From contig CM057469.1 of NCBI GenBank assembly GCA_030035585.1, forward strand, positions 35,308,501-35,372,500: a stretch of 64,000 nt of DNA. Direction: 5' to 3'. The stretch comes from Dugong dugon (taxonomy: Eukaryota > Chordata > Mammalia > Sirenia > Dugongidae). Shown here piece by piece: positions 23,388 to 35,599 of the stretch (the stretch's first letter is position 1; each line of letters begins with the position of its first letter). The translations under genes were made by a program, and so were the position numbers. The notes under the pieces were generated by a model. That model searched no databases. It saw only the letters and a program-made list of their open reading frames with translations, and was not told the origin of the DNA.

Positions 23388-26300
23388 ATGATGGCACTAA
23401 ACTCATACCTATCCATAATTACACTGAATGTAAACGGACTTAATACACCAATAAAAAGACGGAGAGTGGCAGATTGGATAAAAAGCATGATCCATCTATA
23501 TGCTGCCTACAAGAGATGCACATTAGACTTAAAGACACAAACAGGCTAAAACTCAAAGGATGTAAAAAAATATATCAAGCAAACAACACACAAAAAAGAA
23601 CAGGAGTGGCAATATTGATCTCTGACAAAATAGACTTTAAAGTAAAATCCACCACAAAAGATAAGGAAGGGCACTATATAACGATTAAAGAGTCAATACA
23701 CCAGGAGGACATAACTATAATAAATATTTAGGCACCCAACAACAGGGCTCCAAAATACATAAAACAAACTCTAACAGCTCTGAAGAGAGAGAGAGACAGC
23801 TCCACAATAGTAGTAGGAGACTTCAACATGCCACTTTCGGTAAAGGACAGAACATCCAGAAAGAAGCTCAACAAAGGCACAGAAGAGCTAAATGCTACAA
23901 TCAACCAACTTGATCTCATAGACATATACCAAACTCTGCACCCAATGGCAGCCAAGTATACTTTCTTTTCCAACGCACATGGAACATTCTCCAGAATAAA
24001 CCACATATTAGGCCATAAAGCAAGCCTTAACAAAATCCAAAACATCGAAATGCTACAAAGCATCTTTTCTGACCCTAAAGCCATAAAAGTGGAAATCAAC
24101 AACACAAAAAGCAAGGAAAAAAATCAAACACATGGAAACTGAACAATACCTTGCTCAAAAACTACTGGGTTATAGAAGAAATTAAGGATGAAATAAAGAA
24201 ATTCACAGAATCAAATGAGAATGAAAATATATCTTACCAGAACCTTTGGGACACAGCAAAAGCAATCCTCAGAGGTCAATTTATAGCAATAAATGCACAC
24301 ATCCAAAAAGAAGAAACAGCGAAAATCAAAGCATTAACCCTACAACTTGAACAAGTAGAAAGAAAGCGGCAAAAGAAGCTGTTGGGAGCCAGAAGAAAGG
24401 AAATAATAAGAATAAGAGCAGAATCAAATGAAATAGAGAATAGAAAAACAACTGAAAGAGTTAACAAACCAAAAGCTCGTTTTTTGAAAAGATCAACAAA
24501 ATTGATTCACCGTTGGCCAAACTGACAAAACAAAAGAGGAAGCAAATAACCTGTATAAGAAATGAGATGGGTGATATCACAACAGACCCAACTGAAATTA
24601 AAAGAATCATAACAGAATACTATGAAAAATTGTACTTTAAGAAATTTGAAAACCTAGAGGAAATGGACAAATTTCTAGAAACTCACTACCTACCTAAACT
24701 AACACAAACAGAGGTAGAACAACTAAATAAACCCATAACAAAAGAAGAGATTGAAAAGGTCATTAAAAAACTGCCAACAGAAAAAAGCCCTGGCCCAGAT
24801 GGCTTCACTGGAGAATTCTACCAAACTTTCAGAGAAAAGATAACACCACTTCTCCTAAAGGTATTTCAGAGCATAGGAACAGTTGCAATACTCCCAAACT
24901 CATTCAATGAAGCCAGCACAATGCTGATACCAAAACCAGGTAAAGACACCACAAAAATAGAAAATTATAGACCAATATCCCTCATGAACATTGATGCAAA
25001 AATCCTCAACAAAATTTTAGCCAATAGTATTCAGCAACATATTAAAAAAATAATTCACCATGACCAAGTGGGATTTATACCAGGTATGCAGGGATGGTTC
25101 AACATTAGAAAAACAATCAACGTAATGCATCACATAAATAAAACAAAAGACAAGAACCACATGATCTTATCAATTGATGCAGAAAAGGCATTCCACAAAG
25201 TCCAACACCCATTCATGATAAAAACTCTCAAAAAAATAGGGATAGAAGGAAAATTCCTCAGTATAATTAAGGGCATTTATACAAAACCAATAGCCAACAT
25301 CATCCTGAGTGGAGAGACTTTGAAAGCATTCCCCTTGAGAACAGGAACCAGACAAGGATGCCCTTTATCACCACTATTATTCCACATTGTGCTCGAGGTC
25401 CTAGTCAGAGCAGTTAGGCTAGAAAAAGAAATAAAGGGCATCCAAATAGGTAGGGAAGAAGTCAATGTATCTCTGTTCGCAGATGATATGATCTTATTCA
25501 CAGAAAACCCCAAGGAATCCACAAGAAAACTACTGGAACTAATAGAAGATTTCAGCGAAGTTTCAGGATACAAGACAAACACACAAAAATCAGTTGGATT
25601 CCTTTACACCAACAAAGAGAACCTCGAAGAGGAAATCACCAAATCAATGCTATTTACAATAGCCCCCAAGAAGATAAAATACTTAGGAATAAATCTAACC
25701 AGAGATGTAAAAGATCTTTACAGAGAAAACTACAAGACACTACTGCAAAAAACTAAAAGAGATCTGCATAAGTGGAAAAATATACCTTGCTCATGGATAG
25801 GTAGGCTCAACATAGTGAAAATGTCAATTCTACCCAAAGCAATCTACAGATACAATGCAATCCCAATCCAAACTCCAGCAGCATTTTTTAATGAGATGGA
25901 GAAACAAATCACCAACTTCATACGGAAAGGGAAGAGGCCCCAGATGAATAAAGCACTACTCCAGAAGAAGAACAAAGTGGGAGGCCTTACACTACCTGAT
26001 TTTAGGACCTATTATACTGCCACGGTAGTCAAGACAGCCTGGTACTGGTACAATAACAGACACATAGACCAAAGGAACAGAGTTGAGAATCCAGATATAA
26101 GCTCATCCACCTATGAGCAGCTAATATTTGACAAAGGCCCAAAGTCCATTAACTGGGGAAAAGACAGTCTCTTCAACAAATGGTGCTGGCATAATTGGAT
26201 ATCTATATGCAAAAGACTGAAACAAGACCCATATCTCACACCATGTACAAAAACTAACTCAAAATGGATAAAAGACTTAAATATAAAATTGAAAACAATA

Positions 26301-27200
26301 AAGATCACGGAAGAAAAAATAGGGACAACGCTAGGAGCCCTAATACATGGCATAAACACAATACAAGCCATAAGTAACAATGCACAAGCACCAGAAGAGA
26401 GACTAGATAAATGGGAACTCCTAAAAATCAAACACTTATGCTCACCCAAAGACTTCACCAAAAGAGTAAAAAGACAACCTACAGACTGGGAAAAAATTTT
26501 GGCTACGACCCATCCAATCAGCGTCTAATCTCTAAAATCTTCAAAATAATGCAAAACCTCAACGATAAAAAGACAAATAACCCAATTAAAAAATGGGCAA
26601 AGGATATGAACAGGCACTTCACCAAAGAAGATATTCAGGCAGCTAACAGACACATGAAGAAATGCTCACGATCATTAGCCATCAGAGAAATGCAGATCAA
26701 AACTACAATGATATCATCTCACCCCAACAAGGCTAGCATTAATCCATAAAACACAAAATAACAAATGCTGGAGAGGTTGTGGAGAGACTGGAACACTTAT
26801 ACACTGTTGGTGGGAATGTAAAATGGTACAACCACTTTGGAAATCAATTTGGCGCTTCCTTAAAAGGCTAGAAATAGAAGTACCATATGATCCAGCTATC
26901 CCGCTCCTTGGAATATATCCTAGAGAAACAAGAGCCATCACACAAATACATATATGCACACCCATGTTCATCGCAGCACTGTTCACAATAGCCAAAGGAT
27001 GGAAGCAACCTAAGTGCCCATCGGTGGACAAATGGATAAACAAACTATGGTTTATCCACACAATGGAATATTATGCAATGATAAAGAACAATGATGAAGC
27101 TGTGAAACATCGTATAATTTGGTGGAAGCTAGAACTTATTATGCTGAGTGAATTTAGTCAGGCACAGAAGGACAAATACTGTATAAGACCACTATTATAA
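23388..27200 (+). pseudogene. L1-3 ORF2, best-preserved reverse transcriptase in the window
   Basis: A 3,813-base frame aligned to the roughly 1,270-codon L1 ORF2. Its endonuclease is inactivated: a TAG replaces the Tyr codon after NI (about 23729), SRIDHILGHK reads SRINHILGHK and SDHKAIK reads SDPKAIK, so the catalytic Asp and His are both lost. The frame shifts near 24480-24520. From 24513 to 26528, 671 codons stay open and carry [30 protein letters not shown] and [12 protein letters not shown]. Motif A reads DAEKAFHKV where the family has DAEKAFDKV. The C-terminal part 26823-27200 ends CIRPLL. Confidence 0.92.
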
Positions 27201-28198
27201 GAACTCAAGAAAAGGTTTAAACACAGAAGAAAACATTCTTTGATGGTTACGAGGGTGGGGTGGGAGGGTGAGTATTATTCACTAACCATACAGTAGATAA
27301 GAACGATCTTAGGTGAAGGGAAGGATAGCACACACTACAGGGGAAGCCAGCACAACTGGACTAAACCAAAGCTAAGAAGTTTCCTGAACACAATCAAGTA
27401 CTTTGAGAGATAGAGTAGCAGGGATGTGGGGTCTGGAGACCATGCTTTCCAGGGATATCTATGTCAATTGGCATAACAAACCTTATTAAGAAAATGTTCT
27501 ACATCCTACTTTGGTGAGTGGCGTCTGAGGTCTTAAATGCTTGCAAGCAGCCATCTAAGATACATCAGTCGGTCCCAACCACTTGGAGTATAGGAGAAGG
27601 AAGAACACCAAAGACACAAGGAAAGTATTGGCCCAAGAGACAGAATGAGCCACATAAACCAGAGACTTCATCAGCCTGAGACAAGAAGAACTAGATGGTG
27701 CCCAGCTAACACCAATGACCGCCCTGACAGGGAACACAACAGAGAGTCCCTGATGGAGCAGGACAAAGGTGGTGTGCAGAACTCAACTTCTAGTAAGAAG
27801 ACCAGACTTAATGGTCTGACTGAGACTGGAGGAACCCCAGAAAGCATGGCCCCCAGATTCTCTATCAGCCCAGAACCCAAACAATTTCCAAGGCCAACGC
27901 TTCAGACAAAGATTGGACTGGACTGTGGGACATAAAATGATACTCGTGAAGAGTGTGCTTCTTAGCTCAAGTAGACACATGAAACTAAATGGGAAGCTTC
28001 TGTCTGGAGGTGAGATGAGAAGGCAGAGAGGGTTAGGAGCTGATTGAATGGACATGGGAAATCACGGGTTGAAAGGAGGAGTGTGCTGTCACAGTATAGG
28101 GAGAGCAATTAGGGTCACATAACAATGTATAAATTTTTGTATAAGAGACTAACTTGAAATGTAAACTTTCACTTAAACTACAACAATAAACAAAAAAA
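27201..28198 (+). repeat. L1-3 3'UTR, lineage I type
   Basis: Collinear with 5107-6091 and 48929-49910, including GATGGTTACGAGGGTGGGG, the block around CATAAACCAGAGACTTCATC and the terminal TGTAAACTTTCACTTAAAC. It ends AATAAACAAAAAAAG. Confidence 0.85.
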
Positions 28199-28748
28199 GA
28201 AGTCAAACGACATATTGCATTGGGCAAATTTACAGCAAAAGACCTCCTTAAAGTGTTAAAAAGCAAAGAAGTCACTTTGAGGACTACGGTGTGCCTAACC
28301 CAAGCCATGGTATATTCAGTAGCCTCATACACAAACGAAAGCTGGACAATGAATAAGGAAGACCAAAGAAGAATCAATACCTTTGAATTATGGTGTTGAC
28401 TAAGAATATTGAATATACCACAGACCGCCAGAAGAATGAACACGTCTGTCTTGGAAGAAGTATAGCCAGACTGCTCCATAGAAATGAGGATGGCAAGACT
28501 TCATCTCACATACTTTGGACATGTTATCAGGAGGGATCAGTCCCCAGAGATGGACATCATTCTTTGTAAAGAGGAAGGTCAGCAAAAAAGAGAAAGACCC
28601 TCAATGAGATGGATTGACACAGTGGCTGCAGCAATGGGCTCAAACATAGCAACAATTGTGAGGCTGGTGCAGGACCAGGCAGCATTTCATTCTGTTTAAC
28701 GTGGTATTGCTGTGAGTTGGAATTGACTTGACAGCATCTAACAACAAG
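28199..28748 (+). mobile_element. RTE (BovB-type) LINE 3' end
   Basis: A 5'-truncated RTE copy. It covers the end of the RTE ORF (GACATATTGCATTGGGCAAA, ATGGTATATTCAGTAGCC, then at 28484-28699 RMARLHLTYFGHVIRRDQSP) and the terminal tail GAGTTGGAATTGACTTGACA with an AACAACAAG end. The tail is the donor of the AfroSINE and tRNA-Gly SINE ends. The frames are broken. Confidence 0.88.
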
Positions 28749-28977
28749 AACACTCAACTTCTTAGACATCATGTAATCTACTCAATAACCAGTGACGGAT
28801 GAAGGGCAGGTGCAAAGCCAAGATCTACAAAGATTATGTAAAGCCAATAGAATATCAGCTATGCCTTTTAGTTATTTAAAAAAGAAATTACTCTGGCTAA
28901 TTTAAGCAGAAAAGGAATTTGTTATGGGATATTAGGTAGGTCAAGGAGCTGTAGAAATAAGTTTAGGGCTACAATTC
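28749..28977. other. Old unnamed repeat, left part (split by solo LTR)
   Basis: ATTACTCTGGCTAATTTAAG and GCAGAAAAGGAATTTGTTA resemble an old mammalian interspersed repeat that I cannot name. Similar-age text resumes after the LTR at 29450. Confidence 0.4.
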
Positions 28978-29449
28978 TGTCTTAGTCATTTAGTGCTGCT
29001 ACAACAGAAATACCACAACTGGATGGCTTTAACAAAGAGAAATTTATTTCCTTACAGTAAAGTAGACTTAAAGTCCACATTTAGGGTGTCAGCTCCAGGG
29101 GAAGGCTTTCTCTCTTGGCCTTCTCATCAGTGTTCCCCCGGACTAGGAGCTTCTCAGCCCAGGGACCGGTCCAAAGGACACGCTCTGCTCCTGGCACTGT
29201 TTTCTTGATGGTATGAGGTTCCCCTCTCCTCTCTGCTCACTTCTGTCTTTTATATCTCAAGAGATTGCCTCAGGACACAATCCAGTCTTGTAGATTGAGT
29301 CCTGCCTCACCAACACAACTGCCGCCCATCCTCCTTCATTAACATCATAGAGGTAGGATTTACAACATGTAGGAAAATCATGAAATACCAGGAATCATGG
29401 CCCAGCCAAACTGATACATTGTTGGGGGGACATAATTCAATCCATGACA
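28978..29449 (-). mobile_element. Solo LTR, MaLR-like family
   Basis: A 472-bp reverse LTR from TGTCTTAGTCATTTAG to CCATGACA. The flanking 5-mers AATTC and ATTTC match at four of five bases. It is slightly shorter than its relatives at 6899 and 30175. Fossil, no internal region. Confidence 0.85.
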
Positions 29450-30169
29450 ATTTCTAAAACCAGCTTCCAGAACTTCACCATGGAACAGAATCCCACAGAA
29501 CAATGCTTCCACCACTAATCCCAGAACCAAACTACTGCCACCTGCATCCAACTTATTCCCTCACATAACTCGCTACAAAGTTGTATGGCTGGTTGGTGGA
29601 ACCAAGATTACATGCCGCTAGCCAAAAAAGTGAGAATTATAATAGCGGAATGAGCAAAACATAGAATATATTCAAAAGATGTTAGACAGCCACAAATGAC
29701 AGATGTCCTCTATTCACGGCATGTAACTACTTAGTGGGAACTTCACTCTGGTTTCTGTTTCTGTTCATCACACTGTTGGGTGTTTCTTGCCTTTTTTCCA
29801 AAGCCTAATGAGGAATGTCTAATTATTGTAGCTCTTCTTAGCAGTAAGAGCTACTTGCATGTTGAGAATGCACAAAGAAAGCAAATTGCAGGCAGGCCTG
29901 GCTGCCTGATATTTTTACTTTGACTACTACTGAATCAGAAATCTTGAAGTTCAACTGTGGGTCACCACATCTACGAAATCTTCTCAGGAAATTGCAACTC
30001 ACGATGACTTCTTCTTTTTCTAATAATAGAGCAATTAAAGTCTGTACCCTTCTGCACGTGTATCATCTTTCACAGTACTGTTATTTAACCATTATATTGT
30101 TTGTAAAGGTGGCTCGAGTGGAGTGAGAGTACTTTATCTGGGTCATTTGTCATAGATATTCATACATAT
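29450..30169. other. Old repeat remainder and unassigned DNA
   Basis: 29450-29690 looks like the continuation of the old repeat interrupted by the solo LTR (AGAACTTCACCATGGAACAG, AATCCCACAGAACAATGC). The rest is unassigned, AT-rich DNA without recognisable coding. Confidence 0.4.
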
Positions 30170-30174
30170 ACCTC

Positions 30175-32539
30175 TGTCTTATTTATCTAGTGCTGCTATA
30201 ACATAAATACCACAAGTGGATGGCTTTAACAAACAAAAATTTATTCTCTCACAGTCTAAGAAGTTAGAAGTCCAAATTCTGGATGCCAGCTCCAGGGGAA
30301 GGCTTTCTGTCTCTGTCAGTTCTCTGGGGAGGTCCTTGTCATCAATCTTCCCCTGGCCTAGGAGCTTCTCAGCACAGGGACCCTGGGTCCAAAGGACATG
30401 CTCTGCTCCTGGCACATCTTACTCAGTGGTATGAAGTTCTTCTCTTCTCTGCTTGTTTCTCTCTTTTATATCTCAAAAGAGATTGACTCAAGATACAGCC
30501 TAATCCTGTAGATTGAGTCCTGCCTCATTAACATAACTGCCTCTAATCCTGCTCATTAACATCATTCAGGTAGGATTTACAACACATAGAAAAATCATAT
30601 CAAATCACAAAATGGAGGACAACCACACTATACTGGGAATCATGACCTAGACAAGTTGACACACATTTTGGGGGGACACAATTCAATCCATAACATTCCA
30701 CCCTTTGGCACCCCAAAATTTACGTCCTTGCAACATGAAAAAATTTCACCCCATTATATCATAGTAAAAGTCTTAAATCAACTCCAAATCCAAACTCCAA
30801 AAATTCCTCTTCATCTGTGAAATCTAGAATAAAAGTTATCTGCTTCCAAAGTACAATGATAGAACTGTCACAAGCTAGACATTTCCTTCACAAATGGGAG
30901 AAATTAGAAGGAAAGAAAGGATAACAGGCATGAAGCAAGTCAGCAGAACACATTATGTTAGCTCTCAAGACTGGAAAATAATCCTCTGTTCTCTGAGACC
31001 ATTTAGGTAATGGTCCTGCCCTCCAGACTCTGGGTGTTGGCCACACTTTCTGGATTCTGGGTGGAGGCCCCTCGGCCCTGGGCTTCAGCTCCACCTTCCA
31101 GGCCCACTAGAATGGCAACTCTGCTCCCTCAGCTTTGGGCAGCCCCATTCTCCTAGTCCATCTGAGTGGCAACTTACCCCCTTGGCCCCAGAAATACCTT
31201 TTATTCTGCCCCCTGGGCATGGCAGCCCTGCCCCCTCAGCTTTGGGTAGCAGATCTGGCCCCATCCTGCAGGCACTCATGAAAGGCACCCCACACTCTGG
31301 GACCGAGTTGATGAAGATCTGACTCTTTGAAACCTAGGAGGCTGTGGCCTCACCCTTAGACACTTCAAACGCCAAGTCTCCACCCTTTAGACCCCAGAGG
31401 TTGTGGAACTACCCTTTGAAACTGAGGCAGCTCTGCTTCCTGAGTTCCTCGTCTCTTCAGATTCTGCTTCCTAGTTCCTTGGCCTCTCAACCCCTCAGGC
31501 CTCATCACCCTTGTCTGCCCTGCTGGGGCAAGTGTTTCAAAGCTCTTTAGCTTCACTGTTAACTGCCTGGAGACACTGCACTCCACCTGTAAACTTTGGC
31601 CAGAAGGCACTTAGCTCTCTTACTTTATGGGTCAGCAAGCTTAGCTCCACTGATAAGTGCCCAGGGCACCCCACTCCACAAGGAAGCCTCCTGCAAAAAA
31701 ACACTCAGCTCTCTCGCTCCATTCTTAGCTCCAGTGCTGTCTTGCGCCAGTCTCCTGGTTCTGCTGCTGCCATTTCTCTGCTGCTGCTTCTTGCTGTCTG
31801 CACCATCTCCAGTGTAACAGCTCTCCTTACTTCCTTTGGAGTCCTCACAAGAATTGTCTTTGATATCCATAATTCCATCAACAGTCTCTTCAAGGCAATC
31901 TAGGCTTTTACTATTAGGCACTTTAAACTCTCCCAGCCTCTATTCATTCACAGTTTCAAAACTGCTTCTACATTTTAGGTATCTGTTAGAGTGGTACCTC
32001 ACTCCTGGTACTAAATTCTGTCTTAGTTATCTAATGCTGCTGTAACAGAAATACCACAAGTGGGTGGCTTTAGCAAACAGAAATTTATTCTCTCACAGTC
32101 TAGGAGGCTAGAAGTCCAAATTCAGGGTGCCAGCTCCAGGGGAAGGCTTTCTCTCTCTGTCAATTCTGGGGGAAGGTCCTTGTCATCAGTCTTCCCCTGG
32201 TCTAGGAGCTTCTCAGCACAGGGACCCCACATCCAAAGGACACACTCTGCTCCTGGCAGTTCTTACTCAGTGGTTTGAGGTCTTTCTCTTCTCTGCTCAC
32301 TTCTTTCTTTTATATCTCAAAAGAGATTGACTCAAGGTACAACCTAATCCTGTAGATTGAGTCCTGCCTCATTAACATAACTGCCTCTAATCCTGCTCAT
32401 TAACATCATTCAGGTAGGATTTACAACACATATGAAAATCACATTAAATCACAAAATGGAAGACAACCACACAATACTGGGAATCATGGCCTAGCCAAGT
32501 TGACACACATTTTGGGGGGACACAAATCAATCCATAACA
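30175..32539 (-). mobile_element. MaLR-like LTR element, complete structure, minus strand
   Basis: The most complete LTR fossil here: LTR 30175-30695, internal region 30696-32018, LTR 32019-32539, both LTRs 521 bp, flanked by the perfect 5-bp duplication ACCTC (30170-30174 and 32540-32544). By eye the LTRs differ at about 45 positions (near 9 percent), similar to the element at 9071, so both may be 15-25 million years old. Read on the minus strand, the internal region starts GAATTTAGTACCAGGAGTG and is GC-rich with CTG-rich stretches. No gag, pol or env similarity was seen. It looks structurally whole but non-coding, as MaLR elements are. Confidence 0.92.
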
Positions 32540-32544
32540 ACCTC

Positions 32545-33039
32545 CCATGATTGATACATGCTCTTTCAGCAAACATTTGTGTAATTATCACATTTGAAAT
32601 TAGGGCACCACTGGACAGTAAGTTTCTGAAAAACAATCCAAAGTCATGTGTTCCAAGCCTTGCTACTTTCTTAGCGTGTACCCACTCCTGCCTACTGCCT
32701 TACTAGGAGCTGGCCCACAGAATGTACCCAGCTCAGTGTTTGCTCACCACTCCCACATCTCTGAGTCACTGCCCACTCCAATGCCAATCCTAGAAGCTCT
32801 GGCTTCCAAGTTCTTGTTCACAATTTCCTGAAGAAAGATTCTGTAACACCAAAGTGTAAGTAATGAGGAAGTGTCAAAAATGAGTTGCTGATGTAACTTA
32901 TGGCATAGGTGATAGGATGGTGGTTCTGAGGATCTCCCGCAACCAAGGTAAACCATCACAAACAACCAGGTCTGGACTAGCATCAATGACCCCTTCCTCT
33001 GTAAATCAGTCTCTTCTTCCTCATATGAATTTCTCTAGT
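32545..33039. other. Unassigned DNA
   Basis: About 500 bp of ordinary composition. No repeat or protein similarity is recognised. Confidence 0.5.
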
Positions 33040-33247
33040 ATAAAAACAAATTGTCATTGAGTTGACTCTGACTCACGGCAATCCCATGTGTGTCAGAGCA
33101 AAACAGTTCTCCATAGGGTTCTCAATCACTGGTTTTTCAGATGTAGATTGCCAGGCCTTTCTTCTGAGGTACCTCTGGGTGGACTCGAACCTCCAATATT
33201 TAGTTAGCAGCTGAGCATGTTAACTGTTTGTACCATCCAGGGACTCC
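33040..33247 (-). repeat. AfroSINE variant, reverse
   Basis: A longer SINE variant read in reverse: AATTGTCATTGAGTTGACTC (tail), AGTTCTCCATAGGGTTCTC, AGATGTAGATTGCCAGGCC, GGACTCGAACCTCC (B box) and TACCATCCAGGGACTCC (head). It differs from the common AfroSINE in its body (GCCAGGCCTTTCTTCTGAGG). The same variant occurs in plus orientation near 39366. Confidence 0.88.
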
Positions 33248-35599
33248 TTCCTAACCAGAGGGAATAGTTACTCTGTTTGCTGAGTATGGTGCCTCTTTTT
33301 CGTAGTGTGGATTTCCCTTAAATGTTTGCTCATCCTGGTATTTGGGAACTTGGTTTTTGGTCTGACTGTTCTAGTAGCCTTCAATTGCTCGGGTGATTGT
33401 GGGAGAAGAGCAGAACATGTGTTCCGACCTTGCCTTGCTTCTCTGACTCCAGCACACACACTGCTTTACCTGTAGGCAAATGTCACTGCTGCCCACTGCT
33501 TAGCACAGCAGCCTAGTTACTCCAAATATAGCAACTTGATTCGTGACCCTGATGAAGACTCCAGCATACCCTCCCACTTCTTGTATCTGCGGACTCTAGG
33601 CTTAGCGGCCCCACCACCACTCTTACCTCCACAGTTATTTTATCCTGCATATGTTTTGGTTTATGAGGATGGGTTTCCCTGCAGATTGGATCTAGTATGC
33701 ATTTTATCCTTCCAATATTTCTTAAAATTTCATGCCCACTGAATGTAGTAACTATCTCTGTTTATCTGGCTAGTGTTTATTACAAATCAATAGTCCCTCA
33801 ATCTTTGGTTTTCACTATGCTTTATAATTTACAAAACTCTTTTGAGTATTTCATTTAATTCTCACATCAATTATGTCATGAAATTTTACAAACGAGACGG
33901 TGCAGTTCAGAGAGGTTTAGTGGCTTATGCAAAGTCACACGGCCATAAATGAAGGACTTGGTGTCTGTGCACTTTATAGCATATGTGTAGGTCACAGAAT
34001 GCTCAGAATGCACACAGAGTCAAAAGCCCCCCTTCCCACTAGAACAACTATCCTCCCTAGAGGACTCACATTTCAACTAAATTAATCCCTCAACCATGTT
34101 GACTAAAACTCCTAATTTAAGTCTGTCTCCAAAGCTAAATTTTTTTGAAGTTTTCAGTGTCCCCAGTGTCTCCCTCTATAATACTTTAGTTACAAAGAGC
34201 TTTTCTTTAACTTACTAATGCCAATCAGTTATTAGCATCTACCTGGAGCACTAGGCTAACAAGTATTATGATGCTAACTTGGGCACAGCAGCAATGTCTG
34301 ATCAGCAATGTCTGCCATGCAGGACAGGGCATGGTGACAGTCTGAGACACTTAAACATATTGTTTCCCACTCACCCTGCCTCCGTATCTCATTATCAGGT
34401 CAAGTTACCACCAGTGGGTGTGGGACTCAAGTGTGTTTGGTATATCTGATGAAAAGAAGTACAAGCTACTTTTCAATTTGGCATTTCTGCCTATTGTTCC
34501 ACAACAACTTTTAAAAGATTTGGCTGACTTTGACCAAATTTGCTACAGCTCCAAAAGAATCAAGGCACATGATAAACTTTATTTCTATGTCAGTCTTTTC
34601 TGACATTGTCTAGGAGGATAGGAGTGGGTGACTATTGATAAAAGTTTTTCAATATGTACATCTTCAGTAATTCTTAAAGAAACATGAGTAAAAACTGATA
34701 TATAAGTTTTTAATTATGCAGATTCTCTGGTTGTCAGTTCCAAATTTAAATTTTAAAATTTTAGAATTTCATCTGAGTACCTTAAAAGGGGAAAGTTTAG
34801 GAAGTATTCTTTTATTTGGTAACAGAACATAAAGTCAGGGAAATGAAGAACTGATTTTTCAAACTCTTGAAACGTAACTATTTTGTTTGATCAGTCATTG
34901 AGGGTGGGCATTTCATTTCTTGGTCAAATCCTAAGAATCATTGGAAATTCTAGGTCCTGTATTTTAAGTAACAATTTTATACATTAAACTCACAAAATCA
35001 TCCAAGTAAATCATTAGCAGTATAGATCCCTCGGGAACAACAAATATTTCAGTCCCTCCCTAGACACAGACCCCATGAGAAATTACTATTATTTGACAAA
35101 TTATGATTTCTTTAGAAAGGAAATGAAGAGCATGAAAGAATGAGTAACAACAGCAAACTTGAAAAAAGTCAAACTTGCGCAAAGATTCAGTGATATCAGC
35201 GAGCATCTGGCTCAGGACAATGCACTTCCTCCAGACCCATTACTCAGCCTTGGAAAGGTCAGACTGTTGGGTTTTGTTTGGTTTAAATTAGAGACGATGT
35301 TTTCTCTGAAGAAATACTCATCCTTGATTGAATTTCCCTCTAAGCCATGGTGTGTGGGAGAAAATCAGGAGGAGGAACAGGAGGAAGAGTGAAGAGTGGA
35401 TATTGATAAAGGCAAATCACAGACAAAAGTGGAAATCTGCCACCTTCACCTGCTTTGGAGGAATAGGAGGCTGTATCATGCAATATCAAGAGAATCAAAA
35501 GGGCAATCCATCTCTTTCATAGGAGCCAAATTGTGACTCCTTTTTATAGGCACAATGGCCCAGTTAGAAGCAGCTCATTAGGATGAATCTATCATTTTC
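33248..35599. other. Mostly single-copy-looking DNA with one MIR
   Basis: 2.3 kb with no young repeats. Open frames of 60-80 codons (33536-33742, 34418-34603, 35159-35392) resemble nothing I know and lack splice or promoter context. The MIR is listed separately. Confidence 0.5.
33815..33975 (-). repeat. MIR SINE, reverse
   Basis: TCACATCAATTATGTCATG, AAATTTTACAAACGAGACGG, CAGAGAGGTTTAGTGGCTTA and GCAAAGTCACACGGCC follow the reverse complement of MIR ('attttacagatgaggaaactg', 'gaggttaagtgacttgccc', 'aaggtcacacag'). Confidence 0.75.

Larger units (their letters stand above)
21415..28198 (+). mobile_element. L1-3: L1 LINE, lineage I, nearly full length
   Basis: Parts: partial 5'UTR from about 21415 (collinear with the L1-4 5'UTR from about 41195), ORF1 21905-22927, spacer, ORF2 23388-27200, 3'UTR, and an A-rich end at about 28186-28198. 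It lacks the first kilobase of 5'UTR seen in L1-4, so it is 5'-truncated or rearranged. An RTE fragment follows directly. It shares a 638-bp, almost identical tract with L1-4 (24123-24760). No clear target-site duplication was found. Confidence 0.93.

Noticed and set aside
24276-26461. Many minus-strand open frames of 60-130 codons across the L1 copies
   Set aside because: They are mirror readings of L1 ORF2 and recur at equivalent places in every copy; A-rich sense strands give T-rich, stop-poor antisense strands.
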